Source of the DNA: Chryseobacterium taichungense
GTDB lineage: Bacteria; Bacteroidota; Bacteroidia; Flavobacteriales; Weeksellaceae
Direction of reading: 5' to 3'
NCBI RefSeq assembly: GCF_900109935.1
Contig: NZ_FOBV01000002.1
Coordinates: 558,001-622,000, forward strand
Length of the DNA stretch: 64,000 nucleotides
Below, one piece after another: positions 8,632-16,534 of the stretch. Position 1 is the stretch's first letter. Each line of letters opens with the position of its first letter. Position numbers and translations under genes: made by a program. The notes beneath the pieces were generated by a model, which saw nothing but the letters and a program-made list of their open reading frames with translations, was not told the DNA's origin and ran no database searches.

Positions 8632-9267
8632 ATGTCTACAACGTTACTACTAAAATACTTTCCGGATCTTACAGAAAAACAGATTGAGCAGTTCCAGAAA
8701 CTGGAAGATTTATACCATGAATGGAATGAAAAAATCAACGTAATTTCAAGGAAAGATATGGAATCTCTGTATGAAAAGCATATCCTGCACTCTCTCGGAA
8801 TCGCGAAAGTAATGGAATTTGCTCCCGGAACAAAAGTTTTGGACATCGGAACGGGCGGCGGCTTTCCTGGGATTCCATTGGCGATTTTATTTCCTGAAGC
8901 AGAATTTACTTTGATTGATTCTATCGGAAAAAAGATAAATGTTGTAAAAGCAGTTGCTGAAGGAGCCGGATTGCAAAATGTAACGGCAGTTCACGGAAGA
9001 GCCGAAAAACTGAAAGAGAAATTTCATTTTGTAGTAAGCCGTGCAGTAACACAGATGCCGGAATTTCTGAGATGGCTGAAAGGAAAATTTGAAAAAGATC
9101 AGTTTAATGTCAAGCATAACGGAATTTTATATTTAAAAGGCGGTGACCTTGCTGAAGAACTCGCCGGACTCAAATGTGAGATTTTTAATCTTAAAAACTA
9201 TTTTGATGAAGAATTTTTTGATACGAAAAAAGTAGTTTATGTATCAAAAGGGAATTTTAATTCTTAA
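8632..9267 (+). CDS. rsmG: 16S rRNA (guanine-527-N7)-methyltransferase
   Basis: A 211-residue SAM-dependent methyltransferase that modifies G527 of 16S rRNA, near the streptomycin site. The SAM-binding loop is clear (LDIGTGGGFPGIPLAILFPE), followed by LIDSIGKKI and the N-terminal GidB helix pair (LTEKQIEQFQKLEDLYHEWNEKINVISR is the family hallmark). The start is set at the ATG at 8632 by the promoter position; a TTG seven codons upstream lies at the predicted -7 box. Length fits the family. Confidence 0.95.
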   Translation: MSTTLLLKYFPDLTEKQIEQFQKLEDLYHEWNEKINVISRKDMESLYEKHILHSLGIAKVMEFAPGTKVLDIGTGGGFPGIPLAILFPEAEFTLIDSIGKKINVVKAVAEGAGLQNVTAVHGRAEKLKEKFHFVVSRAVTQMPEFLRWLKGKFEKDQFNVKHNGILYLKGGDLAEELAGLKCEIFNLKNYFDEEFFDTKKVVYVSKGNFNS

Positions 9268-9325
9268 ATTAGCGTTAAGGAATACCATTTGATGAAAATA
9301 TAGTAATAATCAAAATTTTGTAGTT

Positions 9326-9733
9326 ATGAAAAATTTTTTCCGTTTTGGTTTTTCTGCATTTTTTTTAGGATTATTTTTTATTTCGTGTAATGACGATGAT
9401 GATTACCAAACCATTGAATCAATTGATAAAATCAAAATTGACAGTGTAAAGATTGTTAATGACACGATGGATGTTTTCAGTATTCAGAGTATCAAAACAT
9501 ATTCTACGTATCCATCTCACTGCGAGGGTTTTTACGGGTATGATTATGTTCCGAATGATAATCTGACAAGAACGGTTACATCATATAAATACACTACCAG
9601 CGGACCTTGTACACAGGCAAATTATACCTCTGCCAACCAGATTAATTTTAGTCCGCAACAGGTTGGCACTTATACTTTTAAATTCTGGAATGGTGGAAAT
9701 AACTGGATTACCAGAACAATTGTAGTTGAATAG
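9326..9733 (+). CDS. Small lipoprotein, unknown function
   Basis: A 135-residue lipoprotein: hydrophobic stretch then FISC-N with Cys21 as lipidation site, followed by an acidic run (NDDDDYQ), the Bacteroidota lipoprotein export signal for surface display. Mature text is beta-rich, with Cys65 and Cys96 that could form a disulfide, and ends as an Ig-like strand (QVGTYTFKFWNGGNNWITRTIVV). No family recognised. Six bases separate it from the DUF922-type gene, so they probably share a transcript. Confidence 0.7.
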   Translation: MKNFFRFGFSAFFLGLFFISCNDDDDYQTIESIDKIKIDSVKIVNDTMDVFSIQSIKTYSTYPSHCEGFYGYDYVPNDNLTRTVTSYKYTTSGPCTQANYTSANQINFSPQQVGTYTFKFWNGGNNWITRTIVVE

Positions 9734-9739
9734 AAGCAA

Positions 9740-10267
9740 ATGAAATGGATTTTTTTAGCTTGTTTTCTGATTTCCCATATTGTATTCGGGCAGAAAATAT
9801 ACTGGGCAGAAAACGTGAAGTTAAACTGGAGTAACTTCAAAAGCAAAATAAACAACCAGCGGGGTGCCAATGTTGTAGCATATACCAATTGCGGCTGGAT
9901 TTATTCTTATGTAAAATCTTCCAATCCCAAAGCACCAATCAAGATAGAAATTCAGACTGTTTTTAATGAAGATAAGTCTTGGAAAGATGTAAAAAGAATC
10001 AACGATTATGTACTTCTGCATGAGCAAAAGCATTTTGATGTGGCTGAAGTATACGCCCGAAAACTTCGCAAGGAAGTGGCGGAAAAAATAAAAACATCTT
10101 CAGATTTTGATAAATATTTTAAAGCGATTTATAATAGGAATCTAAAAGAATATCAGGATTTTCAAAGGACCTATGACGGCGAAACAAAAAATGGAATGCT
10201 GGAAGATAAACAGTCGGAATATAATCGTATTATTGCTGAAGGATTGGAAAAATATAAAAGCTATTAA
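9740..10267 (+). CDS. DUF922-type putative secreted zinc protease
   Basis: A 175-residue protein with a signal peptide (MKWIFLACFLISHIVFG-Q) and a metallopeptidase-like motif H94-E95-Q96-K97-H98-F99-D100 (HExxH) in the text VLLHEQKHFDVAEVYARKL. The position and surroundings fit the DUF922 family of predicted secreted zinc proteases. Activity is unproven; the third zinc ligand is not certain (E104 or a later His/Asp). It lies between a lipoprotein gene (6 bases upstream) and the AddB-like gene (5 bases downstream). Confidence 0.75.
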   Translation: MKWIFLACFLISHIVFGQKIYWAENVKLNWSNFKSKINNQRGANVVAYTNCGWIYSYVKSSNPKAPIKIEIQTVFNEDKSWKDVKRINDYVLLHEQKHFDVAEVYARKLRKEVAEKIKTSSDFDKYFKAIYNRNLKEYQDFQRTYDGETKNGMLEDKQSEYNRIIAEGLEKYKSY

Positions 10268-10272
10268 TCGTC

Positions 10273-12966
10273 TTGAAATTCCTGAACAAAATTATTGATG
10301 AACTTCTTGCCCAAAACACTGATCTTTCAGGGTTCAGTATCGTTCTACCCGGAAAAAGACCAATTGTTTTTATCCGTGAGATTTTAAAAGAAAGAAATTA
10401 TTCGGGCTTTCTTCCTGATTTTCTTACAGTTGAGGAATTAATTCACCGGATTGCAGATAAACAGGAAATTCAGGGGATTTCATTGTGGCTTTTTGCTTTT
10501 GATGTCTATAAAAGTCTGAACCTTATCCCAAATGATGATTTTTCTGAATTCTTGAAGTGGTTCCCTACCTTGCAGAAAGATTGGGATGACATGATGAAAT
10601 TTTCGGAAAATGATCAGGCTGTTCTGCAATATATGTTTGATGAAGAAAGGATCAAAGACTGGGCACAAAATCTTGGAGAAAACGATGATGTGCCGAGAAA
10701 AAAATTCCTTAATTTCTGGAAAAATATGAATGTTTTTCTTCCGGTATTGAAGAAAAAACTGCAGGAAAAAGAGTGGGGAACTTCCGGAATGATTCATGAA
10801 ACAGCGAAAAAAAGAATTGAAGAATTTGCCAAAAATACAAAAGAACAATTCGTTTTCTGTGGATTCAATGCCTTTACTCCAGTAGAAGAAAAGCTGGTAA
10901 GAACCCTTTTACAATGGAATAAAGGACAGTGTTTTTTCCAGGCCGACCGATACTATTTTGATGATGAAAGGCAGGAAGCAGGAAAATTTCTCAGAAATCA
11001 TAAAACCTGGAAAGAATTTAATGACAGCCGTCTTTTCAATTGGATTGAAGACGATTTTAATCAACCTAAAAATATAAAAGTCTACGAAGTTTCAGGAAAT
11101 ATTACCCAGACGAAAATTTTGCCTGAAATTTTTAAAGAGATCGAGAATAAAACATATTCGAATACAGCCGTTGTTTTATTGGACGAAAATTTGCTTCCTG
11201 CAAGTTTAGATGTCATGTATGGGATTCAGAATCTGAATATTACAATGGGTTTTCCATTGAAAAATCTTTCCTTTTCAAATGCTGTCAAACAGCTTTTTTA
11301 TCTTCAGAAACAACTGGAGAAAAACAAATCATCCTATTACTACCGAGATATTTTCCCTATCCTTGAAGAGCTTCCGAAATCTACTGAGGATGAGCTGATT
11401 ATCAATAATTTTAAAACTAAAATTGAAGAAAGAAATATAGTTTATATCTCTAAAAAGCTTATGAATGAGCTTTTAGACAACCTTTCTTATTTTAATCTGC
11501 TTCAAAAAGCTGTTTCAACTAATGACTATTTAGATGCACTGATTGCATTTTGCAGACAGATAAAATGGCTTGAAATTGATGATATTCAATATGAAAATGT
11601 ATCTCATTTTGAAAATGCGTTCAGGATCATTAAAAACCAGCTGGCTCCGTATCAGTTTGAGATCCGAATGGAAACGCTGGAAATTCTTATTAATCAGCAT
11701 ATCAATTCTGAAAGTATTGATTTTCAAGGCGAACCTTTAAGAGGACTTCAAATTATGGGGCTTTTAGAAACGCGTCTTCTGAATTTTGAAAATGTCATTT
11801 TATTATCTGTGAATGAAGGAAAGCTTCCGTTGGGAAATTCGCAGAATACTTATATTCCTTTTGATGTACGGAAGTTTTTTGATCTTCATACTTTTTTAGA
11901 AAATGACAGCATATACGCATATCATTTTTACCGTCTAATCCAGGATTCTAAGAATGTTCACTTGTTGTTTAATGCGTTGAGTTCAGGAGTTAATACAGGG
12001 GAAAAAAGCAGATTTATTACCCAGATCGAAATGGAAAGCTCCCATCAAATTGAGCACCTGATCATTGAAAATTCATCTGAACCAATTATTACGCAACCAA
12101 TCGAAATTAAGAAGACAGAAATTGTTTTAGAAAGACTTGAAAAATGGAAATCAAAAGTTTCTGCTTCACATCTTACGAGCTATCTTTATAATCCGATTGA
12201 TTTTTATCTTTCCAAGATATTGAATACTTCAGAAACTGATGAAATTGAGGAAGAACTTTCCGTCAGAAATTATGGCAATCTGGTTCATTATTCACTTCAA
12301 GAAGTATATGAATCTTTAAAAGGTAAAATTTTAAAAGAGAATGATTTAAAGAACTCAATTAAAGCTATAGATCAATATATTGAAATCGCTATTGACAAAT
12401 TAAAACACCAGCCTGAATTTTACGATAAAGGCATGAATTTCATTCATAAAGCGATAGCTAAAAAAGTGATTGAAACAATTCTTAATCATGATTTAGAATT
12501 GGTAAAAGCAGGTAATATATTAGAGATTATTGATATCGAAAAGCGTTTTCAAGGGGTAGATTTTTATTTAAATGAAACAGATAAAATTTCTTTTTTCGGA
12601 TTTATTGACAGAATCGACAGACTGAACGGAACGCTAAGAATTATTGATTATAAAACGGCTAAAATAAAAAATCTTATTGTGAAAATTGACGAAGATAAAA
12701 TCGACGAATATTTTCATAACAGTGATAGAAAACAGGCTTTACAGCTTTGTATTTATCAATATGTGGTCGAAAATTTACCCGAATTCTGGGGCATGCCTGT
12801 CGAAACGGGAATATGGAGTTTTGCTGAAGCAAAAAAAGGCGTTGTTTCGTTACAGTTTGAAAAAGGAAATATTGAGGATGCCATGAAATCTGTTAAAAGT
12901 TTGATTGAAGAAATCCTGAATCCGGAGATTAATTTTGTAGAGGAGATTAAAGCATATTCCAATTAA
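10273..12966 (+). CDS. PD-(D/E)XK nuclease family protein, AddB-like
   Basis: An 897-residue protein. The C-terminal nuclease motif is clear: FFGFIDRIDRLN near residue 776 followed by LRIIDYKTAK near residue 790 (D...DxK), as in the RecB-like nuclease domain of AddB. The N-terminal half resembles an inactivated UvrD-type helicase; the opening segment SGFSIVLPGKRPIVFIREIL lacks a proper Walker A (GxGKT) motif, as in AddB. It should act with AddA in double-strand break repair, but addA is not nearby. The start is TTG at 10273: no ATG is available upstream without crossing the previous gene, and the residues after it (MKFLNKIIDELL) look native. Four iron-sulfur cysteines are not visible. Confidence 0.85.
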   Translation: MKFLNKIIDELLAQNTDLSGFSIVLPGKRPIVFIREILKERNYSGFLPDFLTVEELIHRIADKQEIQGISLWLFAFDVYKSLNLIPNDDFSEFLKWFPTLQKDWDDMMKFSENDQAVLQYMFDEERIKDWAQNLGENDDVPRKKFLNFWKNMNVFLPVLKKKLQEKEWGTSGMIHETAKKRIEEFAKNTKEQFVFCGFNAFTPVEEKLVRTLLQWNKGQCFFQADRYYFDDERQEAGKFLRNHKTWKEFNDSRLFNWIEDDFNQPKNIKVYEVSGNITQTKILPEIFKEIENKTYSNTAVVLLDENLLPASLDVMYGIQNLNITMGFPLKNLSFSNAVKQLFYLQKQLEKNKSSYYYRDIFPILEELPKSTEDELIINNFKTKIEERNIVYISKKLMNELLDNLSYFNLLQKAVSTNDYLDALIAFCRQIKWLEIDDIQYENVSHFENAFRIIKNQLAPYQFEIRMETLEILINQHINSESIDFQGEPLRGLQIMGLLETRLLNFENVILLSVNEGKLPLGNSQNTYIPFDVRKFFDLHTFLENDSIYAYHFYRLIQDSKNVHLLFNALSSGVNTGEKSRFITQIEMESSHQIEHLIIENSSEPIITQPIEIKKTEIVLERLEKWKSKVSASHLTSYLYNPIDFYLSKILNTSETDEIEEELSVRNYGNLVHYSLQEVYESLKGKILKENDLKNSIKAIDQYIEIAIDKLKHQPEFYDKGMNFIHKAIAKKVIETILNHDLELVKAGNILEIIDIEKRFQGVDFYLNETDKISFFGFIDRIDRLNGTLRIIDYKTAKIKNLIVKIDEDKIDEYFHNSDRKQALQLCIYQYVVENLPEFWGMPVETGIWSFAEAKKGVVSLQFEKGNIEDAMKSVKSLIEEILNPEINFVEEIKAYSN

Positions 12967-12999
12967 AAAGGTGACTTCGAAGTCCTCAGCCACCTTTTT
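12965..12999. terminator. Bidirectional terminator between addB-like and gcdH genes
   Basis: AAAAAGGTG (12965-12973) pairs with CACCTTTTT (12991-12999), and the interior contains a smaller palindrome GACTTCGAAGTC (12973-12984). A/T tracts lie on both sides between convergent genes. Confidence 0.75.
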
Positions 13000-13055
13000 G
13001 TGTGTAATATGATTTACAGAGAGTTACAGTGAGTTTCTCGAATCACCATTTATAA

Positions 13056-14234
13056 TTAAAATGCATTTATTCCGGTAATATCAAGACCAGTGATCAATAA
13101 ATGAACATCATGCGTTCCTTCATACGTGATCACGGACTCAAGATTAGCCGCGTGTCTCATCATCGGAAATTCGCCCATGATTCCCATTCCACCAAGGATC
13201 TGACGGGATTCTCTTGCAATATCAATCGCCATTTTTACATTGTTCCTTTTGGCCATAGAAATTTGTGCCGGTGTTGCTTTATGATCATTTTTAAGATTAC
13301 CTAACTGTAAGCAAAGTAACTGGGCTTTAGTGATTTCTGTTAAGAATTCTGCCAGTTTTTTCTGCTGAAGCTGATAAGATCCGATTGGCTTTCCGAACTG
13401 TTTTCTTTCTTTAGCATATTGAACTGCTGTACAATAGCAATCAATAGCAGCTCCGATTACACCCCAGGAAATTCCATATCTAGCTGAATTTAAACAAGAT
13501 AAAGGGCCTTTAAGGCCTGTAACACCAGGAAGCAGATTTTCTTTAGGCACTTTTACATTGTTAAATACCAATTCCCCTGTTTTTGAAGCTCTTAGACTCC
13601 ATTTATTGTGGGTTTCAGGAGTGGTAAAGCCTTCCATTCCCCTTTCTACGATAAGTCCCTGCACTTTACCTTCTTCATTTTTTGCCCAGACTACTGCTAT
13701 GTCGCAAAGTGGCGAATTGGTGATCCACATTTTAGCACCATTTAAAAGATAATGATCTCCCATATCTTTGAAATTCGTTTCCATAGAACCGGGATCTGAC
13801 CCGTGATTAGGCTCGGTAAGGCCGAAAGAACCGATCATTTCTCCGGCAGCCAATTTAGGCAAATATTTTCTTTTTTGTTCTTCAGAACCAAATTCATTAA
13901 TGGGAAACATCACCAAAGAACTTTGTACAGAAGCAGCAGAGCGCACTGCAGAGTCACCTCTTTCAAGCTCCTGCATGATTAATCCGTAGGAAATCTGATC
14001 AAGCCCGGAACCTCCGTATTCCACAGGAATGTAAGGACCAAGAGCTCCGATTTGTCCCAATTCTTTCATTAAATTAGGAATATCGGTATGGTTTTGTGCA
14101 GCATGATCTATCTGAGGCATTACAAAACTTTCTACCCAGTCTCTTATTGACTGTCGGATAAGTTTATGTTCTTCGGTAAGTAAGGAATCAATCCCGTAAT
14201 AATCGGGAATGCTTGTAAGGGAATAATATGACAT
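13056..14234 (-). CDS. Glutaryl-CoA dehydrogenase (acyl-CoA dehydrogenase family)
   Basis: A 392-residue FAD enzyme. The catalytic base is in VITYEGTHD (about E372), and the text VRSAASVQSSLVM carries the Arg typical of glutaryl-CoA dehydrogenases, where it binds the distal carboxylate. FAD-binding text (FGLTEPNHGSDPGSM, WITNSPLCDIAVVWAK) is intact. It oxidises and decarboxylates glutaryl-CoA to crotonyl-CoA in lysine and tryptophan breakdown. No partner genes of that pathway are adjacent. Alternative: a related short-chain acyl-CoA dehydrogenase, less likely given the Arg. Confidence 0.9.
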   Translation of the reverse strand: MSYYSLTSIPDYYGIDSLLTEEHKLIRQSIRDWVESFVMPQIDHAAQNHTDIPNLMKELGQIGALGPYIPVEYGGSGLDQISYGLIMQELERGDSAVRSAASVQSSLVMFPINEFGSEEQKRKYLPKLAAGEMIGSFGLTEPNHGSDPGSMETNFKDMGDHYLLNGAKMWITNSPLCDIAVVWAKNEEGKVQGLIVERGMEGFTTPETHNKWSLRASKTGELVFNNVKVPKENLLPGVTGLKGPLSCLNSARYGISWGVIGAAIDCYCTAVQYAKERKQFGKPIGSYQLQQKKLAEFLTEITKAQLLCLQLGNLKNDHKATPAQISMAKRNNVKMAIDIARESRQILGGMGIMGEFPMMRHAANLESVITYEGTHDVHLLITGLDITGINAF

Positions 14235-14354
14235 TATATTTTTAATTTTTCTAAAAATAAGACTTTTAAGGTATTCAGAAAAATTTTTTTTCGATGTCGT
14301 TTATTTGTTGATTTTTAGCATTTTAAATGTAGAACTTAATCATTTAATTAAAAA

Positions 14355-15146
14355 TCAGTTTTCCGCCGCTTCGTTGGAAATAGGATATTGGCTGGTAGGA
14401 TTATAAATTCTGTTTTTAAACTTATACAGATAGGGTGCCTTATTGGCAGAACCGTCATAGAGCTTCTCAAGTCGGTCTAATATATTTAAGCTAAGTATTT
14501 TACGCTGGAAATTATTTCTTCGGAATTTTTCACCTAAAATCGTCTCATACAGACACTGAAGATCTTTCATCGTGAATTTTTCAGGAAGAAGATTACTGGC
14601 TGCAACCTCTGTATTGATGTTCATTCTCAAATATTCCAATCCGGTTTCAATAATTCTGTCGTGGTCAAAAGCCATATTGGGTAAATTGTTGACTTCCACC
14701 CATTCACAGGTTTCATTGAAAGCATCGGGGAAAGTGTTGGCAATTGAAAAATCGATGAGACTGCAGTATCCCACGGTAATAAATCGCTGAAAGATCCAGT
14801 GGTCTTTAGGAACCTCTATTCCCTTATTTTCTAATAAAATCTGGTGGATATTATTCTCTGTTCTGTCGATTCTCCCGAATGTATGAAACTGCTTCAGGAA
14901 AATGTCTTTCAAATGCGTTCTTTCGTATAAAACACGTGCTGCTGCTTCCCGAAGATCTTCATCGTTGAATACAAAACCTCCGGGAAGGGCCCATAAATTG
15001 AGATCGTGGTATTTCAGAAGCAGAACTTTCAGAATGTTATTATGAAAACCAAATATAGTGCAGTCTACAGATACATGGGCAACAAAGTCTTTTGTATCAA
15101 TGAGTTCCTGAAGTGTTTCTTTGTTTTTTTCGGTATTGATTTTCAT
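14355..15146 (-). CDS. NrtR/AraR-type NUDIX transcriptional regulator with degenerate Nudix box
   Basis: A 263-residue protein: an N-terminal NUDIX domain (about residues 20-150) and a C-terminal winged-helix segment (about 185-250, EKFTMKDLQCLYETILGEKF). The Nudix box keeps G57, E63, R71 and E75 but reads RVLYERTHL where the consensus is REUxEExGU: two catalytic acids and the Gly are replaced (V72, R76, H78). That fits a sugar-sensing repressor without hydrolase activity, as in the NrtR/AraR group. It lies 23 bases after the MFS gene on the same strand, and the pair is divergent from susC, so it is the obvious candidate regulator of the glucan locus. Effector is unknown. Confidence 0.85.
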   Translation of the reverse strand: MKINTEKNKETLQELIDTKDFVAHVSVDCTIFGFHNNILKVLLLKYHDLNLWALPGGFVFNDEDLREAAARVLYERTHLKDIFLKQFHTFGRIDRTENNIHQILLENKGIEVPKDHWIFQRFITVGYCSLIDFSIANTFPDAFNETCEWVEVNNLPNMAFDHDRIIETGLEYLRMNINTEVAASNLLPEKFTMKDLQCLYETILGEKFRRNNFQRKILSLNILDRLEKLYDGSANKAPYLYKFKNRIYNPTSQYPISNEAAEN

Positions 15147-15169
15147 GGGAGTAAAAATAAAATTATTTT

Positions 15170-16375
15170 CTAAATTTTTTCATCTGCAAATCTAAAATAA
15201 ATTAAGCTAATTATAAATATCACAAGCACAGAAGATAAAATATATACAGAATAAAAACTTAATAATTGGTTTCCAAACAAAGCAGCCATCATAATTGAGC
15301 TCACAGAACTGCCCAGTGAAGAGAAAATAACAATTAGGGAAGTAAAAAGATTGGCTTTAGATTTATCAATTTTAGCAATCATTTTAGAATTGATAACAGG
15401 GTAGAGTGGCGACAAAAACAATCCAATAACGGGAAATAGAAAGAGTAACGCTTTTGAATCCTGTGTATCTACAAACTGTATTCCGATGATGATTGCTAAT
15501 ACTATCACAATTAATGATATACAAAAAATGTAATATTTTGATAATGAAAACCGATGAATAATATTTGCGGTGATCGTTCTTCCTATATATGAAAACAATG
15601 CCAGAAAAGAAGAAGCCTGTAGTGCAAAAAATGAATTTACTTTCAAGTGTTTTTTATAAAAGGACGGCAGCCAGGAATTAAAGCTCTGTTCGAGAAAAAC
15701 GATTGAAAAGATGATCGCTAAAAAAATGATCAATAACGGATTGAATAATGTTGAAAGATCTTTTATGATATTTTCTTTTTCAATCTTTGCCGGTTCAGCT
15801 ATCGGAAGTTTCAAAAACAAAAAAATCGCGATGGCAGATAATATCGAAACAGATAAAAAACCAAATTTCCAGAATTGGGAAAACTGACTCGAAATCAACC
15901 ATCCGAAACCTGTATTGACCAAGAAAATCCCTATCATAAAGGATGCTTCGACATTGTTCATCGTTTTTGCCAGCGACTTTTCCTCTGAAATATTATTCCG
16001 GATAATACCAAAAACACATATTTTTCCGATGGCAAAACATGTTCCGATAATGGCAAACCATAACTTATAAAACCAGAAAACTTCTACGAAGGGTAAAATA
16101 AGGGAACAAATCCCAACAATTGTTAAAGCGAGAATAAGTGACTTTTTTGTTCCGAATCTGCTGATAAAGTTCACTGCAAAAAGTGAAATAAGAGCTATCG
16201 GAAGATCCTTAAATGATTCCAGAAATCCAAGCTTCTCATACGTAACTTTTGCCTCCGAAAGCTGGAGAATCACGATGCCCATACAGTTGAGCACGATTGA
16301 AAAAATCAGGAAAGTAAGCTTCAAAGGAAGTGATATTTTGGAATGGTTGCTTATCATTTTGGGGACTCTTATCAT
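15170..16375 (-). CDS. MFS transporter, probably for released sugar
   Basis: A 401-residue inner-membrane protein with about twelve hydrophobic helices and a cytoplasmic loop near residues 185-200 (EPAKIEKENIIKDL). The A-motif-like loop after helix 2 is weak (SRFGTKKSL). Text near helix 10 (IGLFLSPLYPVINSKMI) recalls the FucP/GluP sugar carriers, but the substrate cannot be read from sequence. Start could also be the ATG at 16357 (MISNHSKIS), six codons in. It shares a transcript with the NUDIX regulator and faces the susC gene, so import of glucose or a gluco-oligosaccharide is the best inference. Confidence 0.8.
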   Translation of the reverse strand: MIRVPKMISNHSKISLPLKLTFLIFSIVLNCMGIVILQLSEAKVTYEKLGFLESFKDLPIALISLFAVNFISRFGTKKSLILALTIVGICSLILPFVEVFWFYKLWFAIIGTCFAIGKICVFGIIRNNISEEKSLAKTMNNVEASFMIGIFLVNTGFGWLISSQFSQFWKFGFLSVSILSAIAIFLFLKLPIAEPAKIEKENIIKDLSTLFNPLLIIFLAIIFSIVFLEQSFNSWLPSFYKKHLKVNSFFALQASSFLALFSYIGRTITANIIHRFSLSKYYIFCISLIVIVLAIIIGIQFVDTQDSKALLFLFPVIGLFLSPLYPVINSKMIAKIDKSKANLFTSLIVIFSSLGSSVSSIMMAALFGNQLLSFYSVYILSSVLVIFIISLIYFRFADEKI

Positions 16376-16502
16376 TAAATTTTGAGGAAAATTTGCAGTT
16401 TTAAAGATAAAAATTATGCCTTTAAACCCCCAAAAATAAACGAAAAATTAAAATATTTATTAATAAAATGTTAAATAAAAGAAAAAAAATATATTTTTAT
16501 TG

Positions 16503-16515
16503 TCTCAATTTGAGA
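16503..16515. promoter_or_regulatory. Candidate operator upstream of susC
   Basis: TCTCAATTTGAGA is a 13-base inverted repeat (6-bp arms, one central base) 19 bases before the susC ATG and just after an imperfect -7 box (TATATTTT in the preceding A/T run). It lies in the 159-base region between the divergent MFS-regulator and sus operons, where a local repressor would bind. Assignment to the NUDIX regulator is inference. Confidence 0.45.
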
Positions 16516-16534
16516 ATTAAAAAACTAACTGTAT

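Noticed and set aside
14572..14790. Open frame on the plus strand inside the NUDIX regulator gene
   Set aside because: Antisense shadow of a well-supported gene; no features of its own.
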